Shown in pieces: positions 31,985 through 43,800 of a stretch of DNA of 64,000 bases. The stretch is from positions 5,346,491 through 5,410,490 of the forward strand of contig NC_049984.1 in NCBI RefSeq assembly GCF_000003815.2. The letters run 5' to 3'. Position numbers and translations under genes: made by a program. Position 1 is the first letter of the stretch; each line of letters begins with the position of its first letter. The notes beneath the pieces are model-generated. The model made no database searches. It had not been told where the DNA came from and was given only the letters and a program-made list of their open reading frames with translations. This DNA comes from Branchiostoma floridae. Its lineage: Eukaryota > Chordata > Leptocardii > Amphioxiformes > Branchiostomatidae.

Positions 31985-34900
31985 ATGGCGGTCGGACAGA
32001 TTTTGGCGAGACGCTTCACAACTTCGGCTGTCAGGCGTTTCCATGTGGACGAAGGACCAGGAAATGTGGGTATATCTTGTCACGAGGGAGTAGAGAATCC
32101 TCGGAACATAAAGTTGTGTCTTTGTGCGTTCACTAAGCTGCAAAATAGGCGGTTGTGTGACGGAGGTCACGTAACCCGAAGGCAAGGTCACTACATATTT
32201 TGGGGAGATACTGAAAGACGGAATACCAAGTAATACCAAGTAATACCACGTAATACCAGGTTAAACATCACGGAACTCAAATATTTTGTGTGCATATGTG
32301 TTCCCCACACATATAAACCAAACATTTTGTGGTTTATAGGCTTTAGAATTATATTTTTGCCTAAGAATTCCGCTAACAAAACGCCGCGCACCGCTGCCCT
32401 GCGCGGCATGATAGCGCTGGTGGGCCGGGTCAATCAACAACACGGTTCTTCTTCGTCCAACTGCCGATGAGTCGGCATTGATTGACTAGTGTTTCAAACA
32501 CTTATGTTTTATTCTTGAAAAAAAAAAAAAACCTTATACACGTAGTTGGAACATTCAACAACATAATTGTACCAGCGTTGTCGTCGTGTTGCATGTTGTA
32601 ACTTGTAACGTTAAACCGCTGGAGATTTTGCGGCACAAGCGTGTCACTACCCTGAGACCGACCTGATAGAAATTAGAATCAAAAGCAACTAATGGGCCCG
32701 GACGTGACGAAATGACTAAAATACAACTGTTTGAAACACTGCAAAGATAAACCAGGGCACGATGTTGCAAATATGACAAACATTAACGTGTCGCGGCTCG
32801 CCGTGTTGTTGATGTGACCCGGCCTGCCAGCGCTATCAAATATCATGCCGCGCGGGGCAGCGGCAGTTTGCCACCGGAATTCTTTGGCAAAAATATTATT
32901 TTTAAGCCCATAAACTACAAAATATTTGGTTTACATATCTGGGGAACACATATGTACACATAATATTTGAGTTCCTTGATGTTTAACCCGGTATTACGTG
33001 GTATTACTTGGTATTACTTGGTATTCCGTCTTTCAGTACTACCGCATATTTTGCGAAGAGCAGGACCTGATAAATTACTCATGGTTATGTATGATATATT
33101 AATATTGTTAAAGTGTAACTGAAATGAAATCGTCTGTAGCATCTTCTACCAATAATGTAAAAATGTGATCTTTTCTGAAAAAGTCAATGCAAGTTTCAAA
33201 TCAATTGTCCGTCCGGAAGTCCCTCAAACAGCGACATAAGAATGTGTACTTTGAGCTCTTTGCTGGAACTAATTAGGAACACGCTGTGACGTCATTTTAG
33301 TTAGTCCCCACTAGCTGGTATGGTTGACTAGGGGAATAATGTACATTTGATAGACCCGTATCTTATAAAGGAAACATAATTCATTGACGAAACTCGGCAC
33401 GACTAAAGAACACATACTTCACTTCACTTGAAGGGAATTTCGTTCGTATTCACGCCACTAAAATATATCTTAGAGGCACTTGAAGTTGATGCACGTACCA
33501 AGCGTGCGTAACGCAAGCGGTGAGAAAGTTCATTATTGTAGCGTGTGGAATAAGCGGGGATAAACAGCCATCGCTTCTTCTATACACAAATGATAGCATG
33601 AGCTTACATTATCCTCAGTAAGGAGGCCATGCTGTACATTAATTTGAAGATGTTTTCTAGCGGAAGCGCAGAAGTTTGTGCCTCTTTGCGGTCTCCGCTT
33701 GTGCCTGCTAGCGAAGCCGGGACTAAAGCTTCGGTCGCGTACAAATATACAACAGCTGAGCAACTAACTACGTACAGTTCGCCAGGATTTAAAATGAGAA
33801 GCAACCTCATTGCCACAAGAAATGCGACTCAAAATACATTCCCACTCAAAGTATGTGTTTGTTTACAAACCTGTAAGCTTTTATCGGATAGATAGTACGT
33901 CGTAGACTGACTATTTCTAGTCGTGAGCACGGCCGATAGCTAAACGCCTCCAGATTGTGACGAGTCCGTGAAACATTTTGAGAGTGACTGTTCTTTCTGT
34001 CTCATATTTGTCTGCACAACAGACAGATTTCGTAAGCTCCTAGTGATTCGAGGAAAACACACAGACTGGTGTTTCCGTGATAGAAAATTCGAAAAGTGTG
34101 GTTAAATAATAGCGCATGGCACGGGGCCGCCATTTTTTTGTGAGGAATTTTTCTTTGTTGTTGACGACGAAAAATCCAAGATTCACTCGTAACTAGGTTT
34201 TACGGAGACCATATCAGTACTATATATCAATGCTACAATATTCATGACAAAATCTAGCGACAAAAGTGCCAAGTTTGTAGCTACACGAGCAAAAAAAACG
34301 AGTTATCGATGACATAGTAACGAGTACGTACATGCTTGCGGTCCCGCAACCCAGATATATTTTCCTTTGTTTACATGCTCAGGTTTAATACGCTAGAAGT
34401 TTTTATACAAAACCAAACTATTTTAACTCACCTATCAACAACATGTCCACCGCTATTAAAGACACTACACAACAGACAGATTTCGTAAGCTCCTAGTGAT
34501 TCGAGGAAAAACATACTGACTGGTGTTTCCGTGAAAGAAAATTCGAAAAGTCTCAGGATTTTAGCGCACGGCCGCCATCTTTTTTGGGGCCATTTTTCTT
34601 AGAGTTGTTGTTGTTGACAACGAAAAATCCCAGATTCGCTCGTAACTTGGTTTTACTGAGACCAAGAACTACAATATTCATGACAAAATCTAGTGACAAT
34701 TTTTCCAACGTATTTTGAATACGGTCAGCAAATTTTCGTGCTTGAAAATCTTGGGACAGCGTCGTTTGTTGTTACGAGTTCGGTATAAGCGGTTCACTTT
34801 GTTATGAAATCTATCCGGACGCCGACAAAGATGTAAAATCCAAGAATCATTTGTGCTGTTTTGTGTCGGAGTCTAAGCGTACAAGTACTTCACAATAATG

Positions 34901-36601
34901 GCACCGCAGTTATGACCAGAATAAGCGAAATACAAGGTAAATTTACAGGGCGAATTACTACTAGTATGTGACAGATAAACGTCCTGCAGCTGTGATAAAC
35001 TGTGGCGAATTCACCCTTCTCCGCGCGCGTTCCGTGACTGGGAGTCGGCAGACCAGCGGTGTCAATATAGTTGGAACTTTTCCTGCGATAATCCTTCTGG
35101 TCCTCCCACAGCTCTCCCCAATATAATCTCAAGGTTCATGTTGAAGCACGAGGGCTCGAAGTGTGCAGAGCTCGAAGTGTGGAGAGCCATAGATGTCGCG
35201 GAAGGAACCATGCCGATGCCTCTGAACAAACTTGATACATAATTTTGTACACTGTTTTCTAGCTCGCTGAGACTCTCAATTTGTCAGCCACAGTTCTGTC
35301 ATTTTTAACTTTGGGGAATCTGTGCATAGATATCCCCTCGGTAGACTGACTATTCTTACAGCTAACGCTATGTGGGCCTCCTGCGACACAATAACTTCTA
35401 CTGGACTTTGTACTAACACGACCTGTAGTACAAGACGCCATTACAGCGGACGGGGGTAGAGCTACTAGAAGAACGCGACTCTCTAAAATGACGTCATGCA
35501 TATCATTTGAATTCGCCCTCGGATGCCCCAAGTCGCACTTTTTGAAGACGTTTTAACATAACTTCCCGACAGAATTATCACATGAAAAATATTTCAATCT
35601 AATAGCGAGGAAATGACCCTCTAGATCGTTAAAAAATAAATTGTATTCAATTGTATTTCTGCAAGTCTTTAAGGAATTGCTAAGCTTAGATGACATCTTC
35701 TTAAAATGATTTGCTGAAACACAGATTTTGGACATAGTCAGAAATCAGCACCAAGTTGTACTGCTGGACCAGCGTACCAAACTTGTGGAACTGTTGCCAT
35801 CCCCGTAAATTACTTTGATCAGAGTAAATTATAAGAGAGGACCATCTAACTTGGGGAAAATTGTGTTTCGTACCAGCAAGCCTGCCAGCAAGGGCACAGA
35901 AATACAGACCACTAAGACCCGTCAGATGATGGCCTCATTTCGTTTTGGATGGCTTGGACCAAACACAAACGGAGGCTTTCCTCATGTAACATCCAATAAA
36001 TCGAGAAATTTGCGCTGAGAAATGACGAAAAAAATTTTTGTACATGTGCGGCATTGGCGGCCATTGGTGAATTCACAACACTTTCTGTGACACTCCGTTC
36101 CCAGTTGGACTACCTCTCAGCTGAGGACTGGCGGAAACGCTGCCTAACAGTGAACCCTAAACCTAAACAGTGAACCCTAAACCTAAACAGTGAACCCTAA
36201 ACCTAAACCTAACAATAAAAACATGTCCTAGGCTTGTCACCAAACTGTCCTGATTGGCTAGGGGCCAAATTGTTTACAGAAATTTCCTTACTGCCTTTTA
36301 GTTTTACACATGTATTTCTCATTTGCAGTGTGATGAAGTGAAATCTGCGAACTACAAGTTGTGTTGCATATTTGTAGAGAGATATGCCATCTATCAATAG
36401 GTCAGAGATGTATATGGATAAGTTATTCAGCTTAGAGTATTCTGCAGGCATTGACAGCATACTATTATGTTTATGTTCCTACAGAACCTGCCATTCTCTG
36501 TGGCAAACAAGTGGAAACTACTTGGTGTGATGACTCTGTTCTTTGGCAGTGGATTCGCAGCACCCTTCCTTGTAGTCAGACACCAGCTGCTAAAGAAGTA
36601 A
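31985..36601 (+). CDS. COX7C: Cytochrome c oxidase subunit 7C, mitochondrial precursor
   Basis: Exon 1 (31985-32065) encodes [20 protein letters not shown], the presequence, then VDEGPGN; its donor is GTGGGT. Exon 2 (36485-36601) encodes [13 protein letters not shown], the single membrane span [17 protein letters not shown], and VRHQLLKK. The total is 65 aa, against 63 for the human precursor, and RRFTTS, EGPG, NLPFSV, NKW and [11 protein letters not shown] are the family hallmarks. The mature protein is a small inner-membrane subunit of respiratory complex IV. The intron is 4.4 kb, large for such a small gene, and holds a foldback element and a duplicated segment. A 3' UTR intron follows the stop (donor GTAAGT at 36621). 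Confidence 0.95.
32209..33038. mobile_element. Foldback element with ~240-bp inverted arms
   Basis: Left arm 32209-~32450 and right arm ~32800-33038 are inverted copies at roughly 80 percent by eye. Both start TACTGAAAGACGGAATACC and carry three tandem AATACCAAGT-type decamers just inside the end. The arms share GGGGAACACATATG, AAACAT-type and GCGCTATCA-GCCGCGC blocks. The centre (32450-32800) includes an A13 run and no long frame. It sits in the COX7C intron and could fold into a very long hairpin in the pre-mRNA. Class unknown. Confidence 0.8.
34010..34700. repeat. Direct duplication of a ~250-bp segment in the COX7C intron
   Basis: 34013-34265 and 34468-34700 are direct copies. Both start CACAACAGACAGATTTCGTA and include GGTGTTTCCGTGA, GGCCGCCAT, GACAACGAAAAATCC-like and CTACAATATTCATGACAAAA. 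They differ by substitutions and small indels. No frame is conserved between them, so the copied unit does not look coding. The remainder of the intron (33039-36484) has only unsupported short frames and a CCTAAAC-rich patch at 36153-36212. Confidence 0.8.
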
Positions 36602-37221
36602 TGGTCCAGGTCCGGGATTGGTAAGTGGTGCCACATAAATATGTGCATATTGCACTCAAAATGATGGTTTGCAGGGCTCGAGTCCCTATGGTCATTGGCC
36701 AACAAAATTTGGTTTGCGACAACTCAAAGATCCCATGTCAGAGGCACATGTGGCCAATGCAAGCCCAAATATGTTAACCAAGTCTCTTCTAATTTGAAGG
36801 CAAAAGTTGGCAGAAAATCTATTCCTTTCATTTTTTCCCCATCAAAGAATGTTCTATTGCAAAGATTAACTTTTAAAAAATGAATTTTCTATGTACTAGT
36901 ACTCTGTACTAGTCCGGGACACTTTGGGACTGCTTTAATTTCTTTTTTGACATGCCCTTTGTCTCTGTCCGCTTGTGGGAGGGCCTGTTGTCATCGACAG
37001 AGTGCTCTAGAGCTCATTCCTTACTAATACTAACATTCCTTAATTCGCTCATTAAGTAACTGACATCACCACCAAAAGATTCGAATATGCACAGTTCCCC
37101 AGACGGGTAGCAGAAGTGAACATAGGAGCAAAAACTGGTGTGCTAGATATATTATTTACGTAAACCAGTATATAATAATGCTATGTAAAAAGTGACAAAT
37201 ATTGCACTTCCTATGTTTCAG

Positions 37222-37490
37222 GCCAGTACCCCTGGGGTGAAGTACCTCTTTGGTGTTAGAGAAAACCAGTGTGGAAGGAATCAACTGAACCATCCCACAA
37301 CCATCACCAGCAGCCGGATACCACCACCATGATCACACCATAGGCCTATCTCTGACGATGGCCATCAGCACTGATATCGTCTATGTTACCTACCCAGATA
37401 TTGTCCGACTAGCCCCAAACTGGTCCAGTCTGTGTGTATATGATGTAGCTTTATTTGATTGTACTCAATAAACGAATCTCATTGGTCAAG
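37222..37490 (+). other. COX7C: COX7C 3' UTR exon with poly(A) signal
   Basis: The acceptor TATGTTTCAG ends at 37221, matching the donor at 36621 after the stop codon. AATAAA lies at 37467-37472. The upstream exon would end at 36620. The stop codon is under 50 nt from the 3' UTR junction, a spacing usually compatible with escape from nonsense-mediated decay. Confidence 0.55.
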
Positions 37491-37650
37491 TGTTCAGTGT
37501 TGGTGTCATTCTGTATTTACTGAGTTGTACATTATTGAGTGAATGCTATATGACAAGAAATAATCACATGCCCATCTGTCTTATGCAGTAAAACTGTGTT
37601 TGCTGTTTGCATGTCACCAGGCATATGTACTTGTTCCAATTTATGTAATG

Positions 37651-37735
37651 CAGGGCTCCACTGGAAAGCAGTGTTAACCACTGAGTTGGATTACCCTGGA
37701 TAAATATGACAGAGATAAGATAAATAAATAAAATG
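37651..37735 (+). repeat. Dispersed retroposon-like tail, copy 1
   Basis: CAGGGCTCCACTGGAAAGCA, then CACTGAGTTGG and ACCCTGGATAAATA, ending in ATAAATAAAT repeats. Related copies are at 50136-50205 and 56045-56110. The A/T-repeat end suggests the 3' end of a LINE (CR1-like) or its SINE partner. Confidence 0.6.
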
Positions 37736-39736
37736 AATAAAAATTTGCTAATTTTTCTGTGCCACTATCAATTGCACGAGTAACCACCTCTACCTAAAGA
37801 CCACCTTGCCACCATGACCACTTTTGGTTGTCACTCAGACCACTTTCTCATTGATCCAAGCATAAAGAATCCTGTCTATAATGACCACGCTTGTTTCAAA
37901 GGCTTTGAATTCGATCATTTAGTTCCCCAGGCGGTTTTCGAACAGAAAAAAAACACTTGCAAAAAATTCCGAAATTATAGACATACTGTACAACATTCCT
38001 TCTAGCTGTTGCATTGCATTTGGACACCCAAAGAACTCTATAAAGTATAAAGTCTTCAAACGATCGAGATAAGTTACCTAGGTCGGGCATTCAATGATCG
38101 TGTTCTATGCCGCGTACAACGCACGTTCGAACTAAGTACCTACAGTGTAACAGGCGTGTGACCACCTGTCGGCTGGTCCTGCAAGTGATCTTTGGCAAGT
38201 TTAGTTGTACCTACCTTTGACTGTTCTTGGCATGAAAGCAGACATAATCAATCCTTTAAATTATCACTTTTTATGGCTCTACATGGTCACCAGTATATAA
38301 ATGCCTGGCAGTTCATTTTGGTCTTTATAATGGCACAATTTAGCTGTGAACACATTCACTAACTTAACAGCATGAAAAGTCCTGTTTGCTAACTGGAGTA
38401 ATGTTTGGCATTACATCAAGAGAAGATTTATATATCAGTTCAGAAGACCAGGAAGGATGGAGGAGACTGGTGTACCTTTCAATGATGTCGTGATGGTTGG
38501 GAAGAAGATTGAGGAATAGGTCAGATTAGGTCAAGTGATCAACAAACAAATAGTCTGGAAAGTACATACACGGCAGGGGCATAGAATTGGATTAGTCCTT
38601 TTCAAAGAAACTTTTACCACTACGTGAAGGAGAAGCCAGACTGATGTGTATGGCAGAAGAAAAGGGATCCTGAGCAAAGAACTGAGTCAGTTTACAGACG
38701 TGCTGTATGTGGCTTAGAGTTAGTTATACTTTCATTCTTGTGTAGGACCATTTTGCCATGGTCAATACTGACCACAGGAGGCCATGTATGTTTAATACAT
38801 GAATATGATGAATGTACACTTGCAAGGAAAACGTGTAGTTTTACTCTACACACAAACATTTTACTGGGATGACGGTTACCTTTAAATACAGAAGAGTTTC
38901 CTAGTCTCAACAAGTCAAACGTTACATAGGATGATGGACAAAAAGTAGAAATTGGCCAAATGGATGGATTAATATGCCGGGTTGCTGTGCTCCTATAGCT
39001 GGTTAACTCCTCTGGCATATTATTCAAATTTATTTGGCCCTTTTCTACCATATTTTCTGGTGACCTATGGAGTCCCACTTTATAGAGTAGAGTAGAGTAG
39101 AGTAGAGTTTTTCAGTCCGGTAGGAGTATCCACTCCAGTTTGGCCTGCTCTTCAATTCGGGGTACTCAGGATACTGACATTTTCGGACTTAGGGGATGGT
39201 CCAGTGCCCTGTAGTTGTATACGACAGGATGGTCTTTCATATGTTTGTCAAATCTTGCTTTAAAACTATGACATGAAGAGCAGGCTGTGACAACAGCTGG
39301 AAAGAAGAAGCGAAGTTTAGTTGCTATTAAAAATGATAATACTAGTTACTTCATGTATCATTCATCAGTGACAGATTTAATGTAAGGTTCTGATATTTCT
39401 TCCTTTGCGTTTCGTCGGTGATGACATTTCGTTCCATACCACATACCACATGTTATTCATTTGTTTGTGCCAGCCTGGGTACCACAACGTTATGGAATAT
39501 ACCACCATTGTATGATGGGGGCGGTGTGTATCGAGATAAGACTTTTCTGACCACTTATACTGATAACACCTTCAATATCAACATTTATGATTACATAGAT
39601 GATGTTTTTGTCCTGAGATTTTGGAAATACCATTTCTTTGGTTGAATATAGGTTTTTATTGGCACGTAACATTTTTCTCACCCGGCTGAATGGATTGGCC
39701 CATTCCATATCCGCCTTCATTTCGAAGTATTGGCGG
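37736..39736. other. Intergenic stretch between COX7C and CEP192
   Basis: Apart from a LINE remnant and a microsatellite near 39084-39320, I see only unsupported short open frames. Confidence 0.45.
39084..39320 (-). mobile_element. Non-LTR retrotransposon remnant, C-terminal end of reverse-transcriptase ORF
   Basis: On the minus strand, from about 39311 down to a stop near 39167, the frame reads RFFFPAVVTACSSCHSFKAR then FDKHMKDHP. This resembles the extreme C-terminus of many LINE ORF2 proteins (FFP...VV.A.S...FK.R.DKH). It is followed after ~60 bp by an (ACTCT)n run (39084-39108), like the simple-repeat tail of such elements. Heavily 5'-truncated. Confidence 0.5.
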
Positions 39737-39747
39737 CAAGATGGCGG
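39737..39747 (+). promoter_or_regulatory. YY1-type site at the probable CEP192 transcription start
   Basis: CAAGATGGCGG matches the YY1 core-promoter consensus, about 1.1 kb upstream of the CEP192 start codon. A non-coding first exon here (its ATG opens only an 8-codon frame) could splice to the acceptor at 40832, giving a leader exon 40833-40873 joined to the coding part. Inferred. Confidence 0.45.
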
Positions 39748-40873
39748 ATGCCGACAGAAAAGTCTGACAAGGTTTCTAGTTTCAAGTACGTGCTAGTCGG
39801 TTTATACGCCAATAACTTACGTTAATTTTCAAGACGTATATTCTAAGTTCATCTTGACACAGCTGATATGAAGGACATGTTGCATTTGTGACGATTTCTG
39901 GGGGAAAAGGTGATGCAAAATCCGCCGTTGCTCTGCGTCAAAATAATTTTCTCACGTAACTTACCGCTTGTGTACACAGTTTTGAGGTATAAACAGTAAG
40001 TCTTTGTGCTCGGTATTGTTTTGGTGTATGGTTGCCGGCGCAAGTTCTGGGACGACAAAGTCTTTGACAGTTGTGTCAGCCAGTCTCAGTGCAAGTTTTA
40101 GCGGCTCGTGTTAGCATTTAGAAGAAACTGCGCCATTTTCTTGACGTCTGTGTAAAGACCTCCTTGCTAAAAAAATACTAGTACAAACATGGTTATAGAA
40201 CTAGCGAGAGAGGTACCTTTGAATCCTTTGCAAGAAGTACAACGTGTATTTTTATAGATAGAAATATACAGGTAAAGTAATATGTATAGACCAACTATAG
40301 GGGACAAATCGAAATGGAGCAGCACAAGGATATTGTCAACACATTATTTTAATCATACAGTACAAGCTCAATTTTCCTTTTAACACCAGAAGTGAGGAAA
40401 ATGTTGGAAAGCTAAGGTTGGTAGGATTATGCTTGGCTTGATCAAGTATCTGGAAATATTTTTTGCTAGGCCTTACAGTTTTACACCATACTAGGTTGCA
40501 AACTTTAATACAAATTGAACATGTGACAGTCATACTAGTGTGCTTCTTGCTGGATAATGAAGTGACAAAACCAAGTGTTTGTACCTAGTGAATGTTTTAA
40601 GTGACTGTCTACCGACTGGCTTTTCTGTGCCCTGCAGGTAGCTATCGCTGCTGCAGTGTAAAGAGTGTGGTGTGATAGGTGTCCACATGTTTAACATGTT
40701 ACTAAAAAAAAATGTGTTGGAGAGTATTTTCTGTATTCAGTATTGTTCTGAGGAAGGTGACTGTCACTGATCACAGAAATAGCCACTAGCCACTTAGTTA
40801 CAAGTGTCAATATTCTTGTTTCTTCATTGCAGACTGTAAGTGTAAGACAAGATACTGAAGTGCCAGTGTAACA

Positions 40874-43800
40874 ATGTCGCGGGACCGTTCCCACTTGAGT
40901 CCGTTTGGAAACGAGCTGGAGGATTTCGCTCCGGTTGCGGGATGGAGGGACTCTACTGTAAACATGACCGCCTCGGACATACCAGGGGATCCGATAGCCG
41001 CATCGACGGTCATGAGACCAACAGGGGGTCAAAGGTGAGGATGCTCTTTGATTTTGGCATTCAACAGTTTTTTACTCGTATATGTTTGAGAGTTGTTACA
41101 TTTCAAGTCGTCTTGATGTGAACAATGTTCTCCTAACCCAGTTACGTGTATCTTGTTGCAAAACCAGTTAAATGTCAAGGTGTGGTACACCAGTTTAACT
41201 TTGTACAATTTGTTTGTAAGTTAAGTAAGCTATGATAGGATTGTTTGTCACAGAGACGTTATGCTGATTACAACACTGAAGATGATATTGCTAATTGTAC
41301 CAGGACTCCGGTCCAGGAGCACATTTAGCACATGAATGAATGTGGTCAATGTAAAGTATGAGGTGAAATCAAACACTCCTATAGCTACACTTTTTGTTAA
41401 ATATAGTAGAGGTAAACATAATAGATAAACATAAAAGTCTACATTGCTTTGGGATACATTGATTATGAACATTACATATCACTTGCCATGACTACTGCTA
41501 AATATAATTCCACTTTTTGTCCAGAGATAACAGTGACGTCAGAGGGTCATTCATGGAAACTGCCAGCTGGCAAGGTGGAAATGGACTTGGAAATGACAGG
41601 TAATGCCAGCCCAGTAAACAAACAAACAAATAAACGGTACATGTATGTTATATAAAACGATAAAATAATGTACAGATACGAGATATACAGGAAACTTTGT
41701 TAATGCTGCTGTGTTGTTATGAAGGACATTGTAATCATACGCCTAGAAAGTTTATGCAAAGGTATTGTATAGGATAAGTCATTGTTACATAAGGTACAAA
41801 CATTGATATACAGTCAAAGTTGTATAACTATAAGTCACACACTCTACATAAGGACTACCTGGCAAATGAGACCACTTTTTGGCAGTCCCTTTGATAATCT
41901 TTCCCATCAACATGAACACAAAGAATCTTGTCTATAGTCCAGATTTCCGTGCTGCCTTAAATAGACTTCTTGTGCAGTTTTGATTGTATTTACTTTTGAG
42001 AAACTTTTTTTTTAAATCATTCTTTTTATTGTTGATAAAAAACATAATTTTACAGAAAGAAACTCATATGGCAAACATACAAAAATAAAGACGCACATGA
42101 GTAACAACAAAACTGAAAGCTAAAATCCTACAACCAAAGACTATGATCACAACATGTCGTGAGAACCCCTATCATCTCAAACAGACAAATAACGGAAATT
42201 AACTTGATAGGACAATGTGTGGTCTACCCCACTTCCCAATGTGCTTCAGAATCTCATTTTGTCGTTGAGCTTTAATACAAATAGGTAGGAAACAATGAAA
42301 TGAAACCACGTATATATATAAGAAACTTGTCTAATATGAATTTTCTCCTATATCTTCCGGAGCAGTAGCAATGTGGATGACTTCATCCGTTCCCACCGGC
42401 TGTCTGGGATGCTGCAGCACATTGACATGTCCGGCCTGTCTATAGGGAGTGATCCCAACCCAGCTAACATCACGGGATCCAGTGATCACACCCTAGATGG
42501 GACCACCAGCTCGCTTGGAATCATACATCTGGACAGTGTTCATGGTGGGAATGTTATAATATCTTTCCATTTTTAGGACTAGGTGCCAGGGTTGGACAAG
42601 TCTACCTCACTAGCCCTATTGCCCAGGTGAAAGTGCTGATCGCTCAAGTGCGTGACCTACTCCATTTGCCCGATCGGGCAAGTAAGATTTTCACATTTAG
42701 CAGGGCTTGAAATACTTTTTTCTGCATGCATGCACTGGTGTAGGTAACATTGAAAATTGCCTGCATCAGACAAATTTTACCTGCACCACTATGAATTTAG
42801 GAAGTATGGATCATTTTTTAATTGTTTAGGAACCTTTGCTATTTCTTCTTTTAGACTTTATAGGTGGTAACATTCAATGCAGCTAATAAATATAACAATC
42901 CACATACACCCAGATCATAGGACATTTATGTATAAAACCCAGTACATGGACCAGTGCAGGTTAGGTGCAGGTAGACACCAGAAATACCTGCACAGCTCCA
43001 ATTTTTACCTGCACTAACCTGCATATGTAGGTGGTACATGTATTTCGAGCCCTGCCATTTAGTGAGATTTTGATATACTTGTTACTGTTCAGTCACATAT
43101 ATATATTTTTTATTTTATTTTATTTGTTTAACGCTATGTAACAACTGTATGCCAGTTGTTTATAGAACATCACAGTTAATCAGCTTGTATGTTCTTTTAG
43201 TGTTAATTTATATAAATACAAGACTTAAGAGGACTTTGGTAAATTTTGATTTTGTGTCTCCCTTAGACCTATCAGGAAGTCTGGTTCACGTTGAAGATCC
43301 TGCAAAAACACCTGTGAGAGAGGATCAACTGGACCGAACCTTGACCCCTGACCCCTCAGGTCACCCAGATGGTCCCCCTCCACCCTTCGATGCCATGAGA
43401 GGCAGAGGTGCAGGGGAGGATGTCCACATCCCTTCCCACCCCCAGTCAGCCTTCTGGCCTGTGCATGACACAGAGGACAGGAGGTAAAGTGGTTCAATTT
43501 TAGTAGGAAGAATGTTATGTATTCAACAGGATTTTTTGCTTGCTAACTTTACAATTGCGTAGAATAGCCAATATGTCATCCTCAATGACGTTGTTTGTAT
43601 AAGTCAATCTGAAGCAAAGTTGAACTGTAATCTCCCATGCAAAAATTGATCTTAACCCAATTTTTGACGGTCCAACTTAAGTCTTAAGTCACATGTTTTA
43701 TCTGTATAACTTAAAGTCTGCTTCTAGGACAATATGTTATGCAGATACATATGAGCAGTCAGGGATCGAAATACTTTTTTTTTGCTACATGCAAAATTGC

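Noticed and set aside
36153-36212. CCTAAAC/CCCTAAA repeats resembling telomere sequence
   Set aside because: Only a few irregular units with an AACAGTGAA spacer, in the middle of an intron; it does not match the chordate TTAGGG repeat in register.
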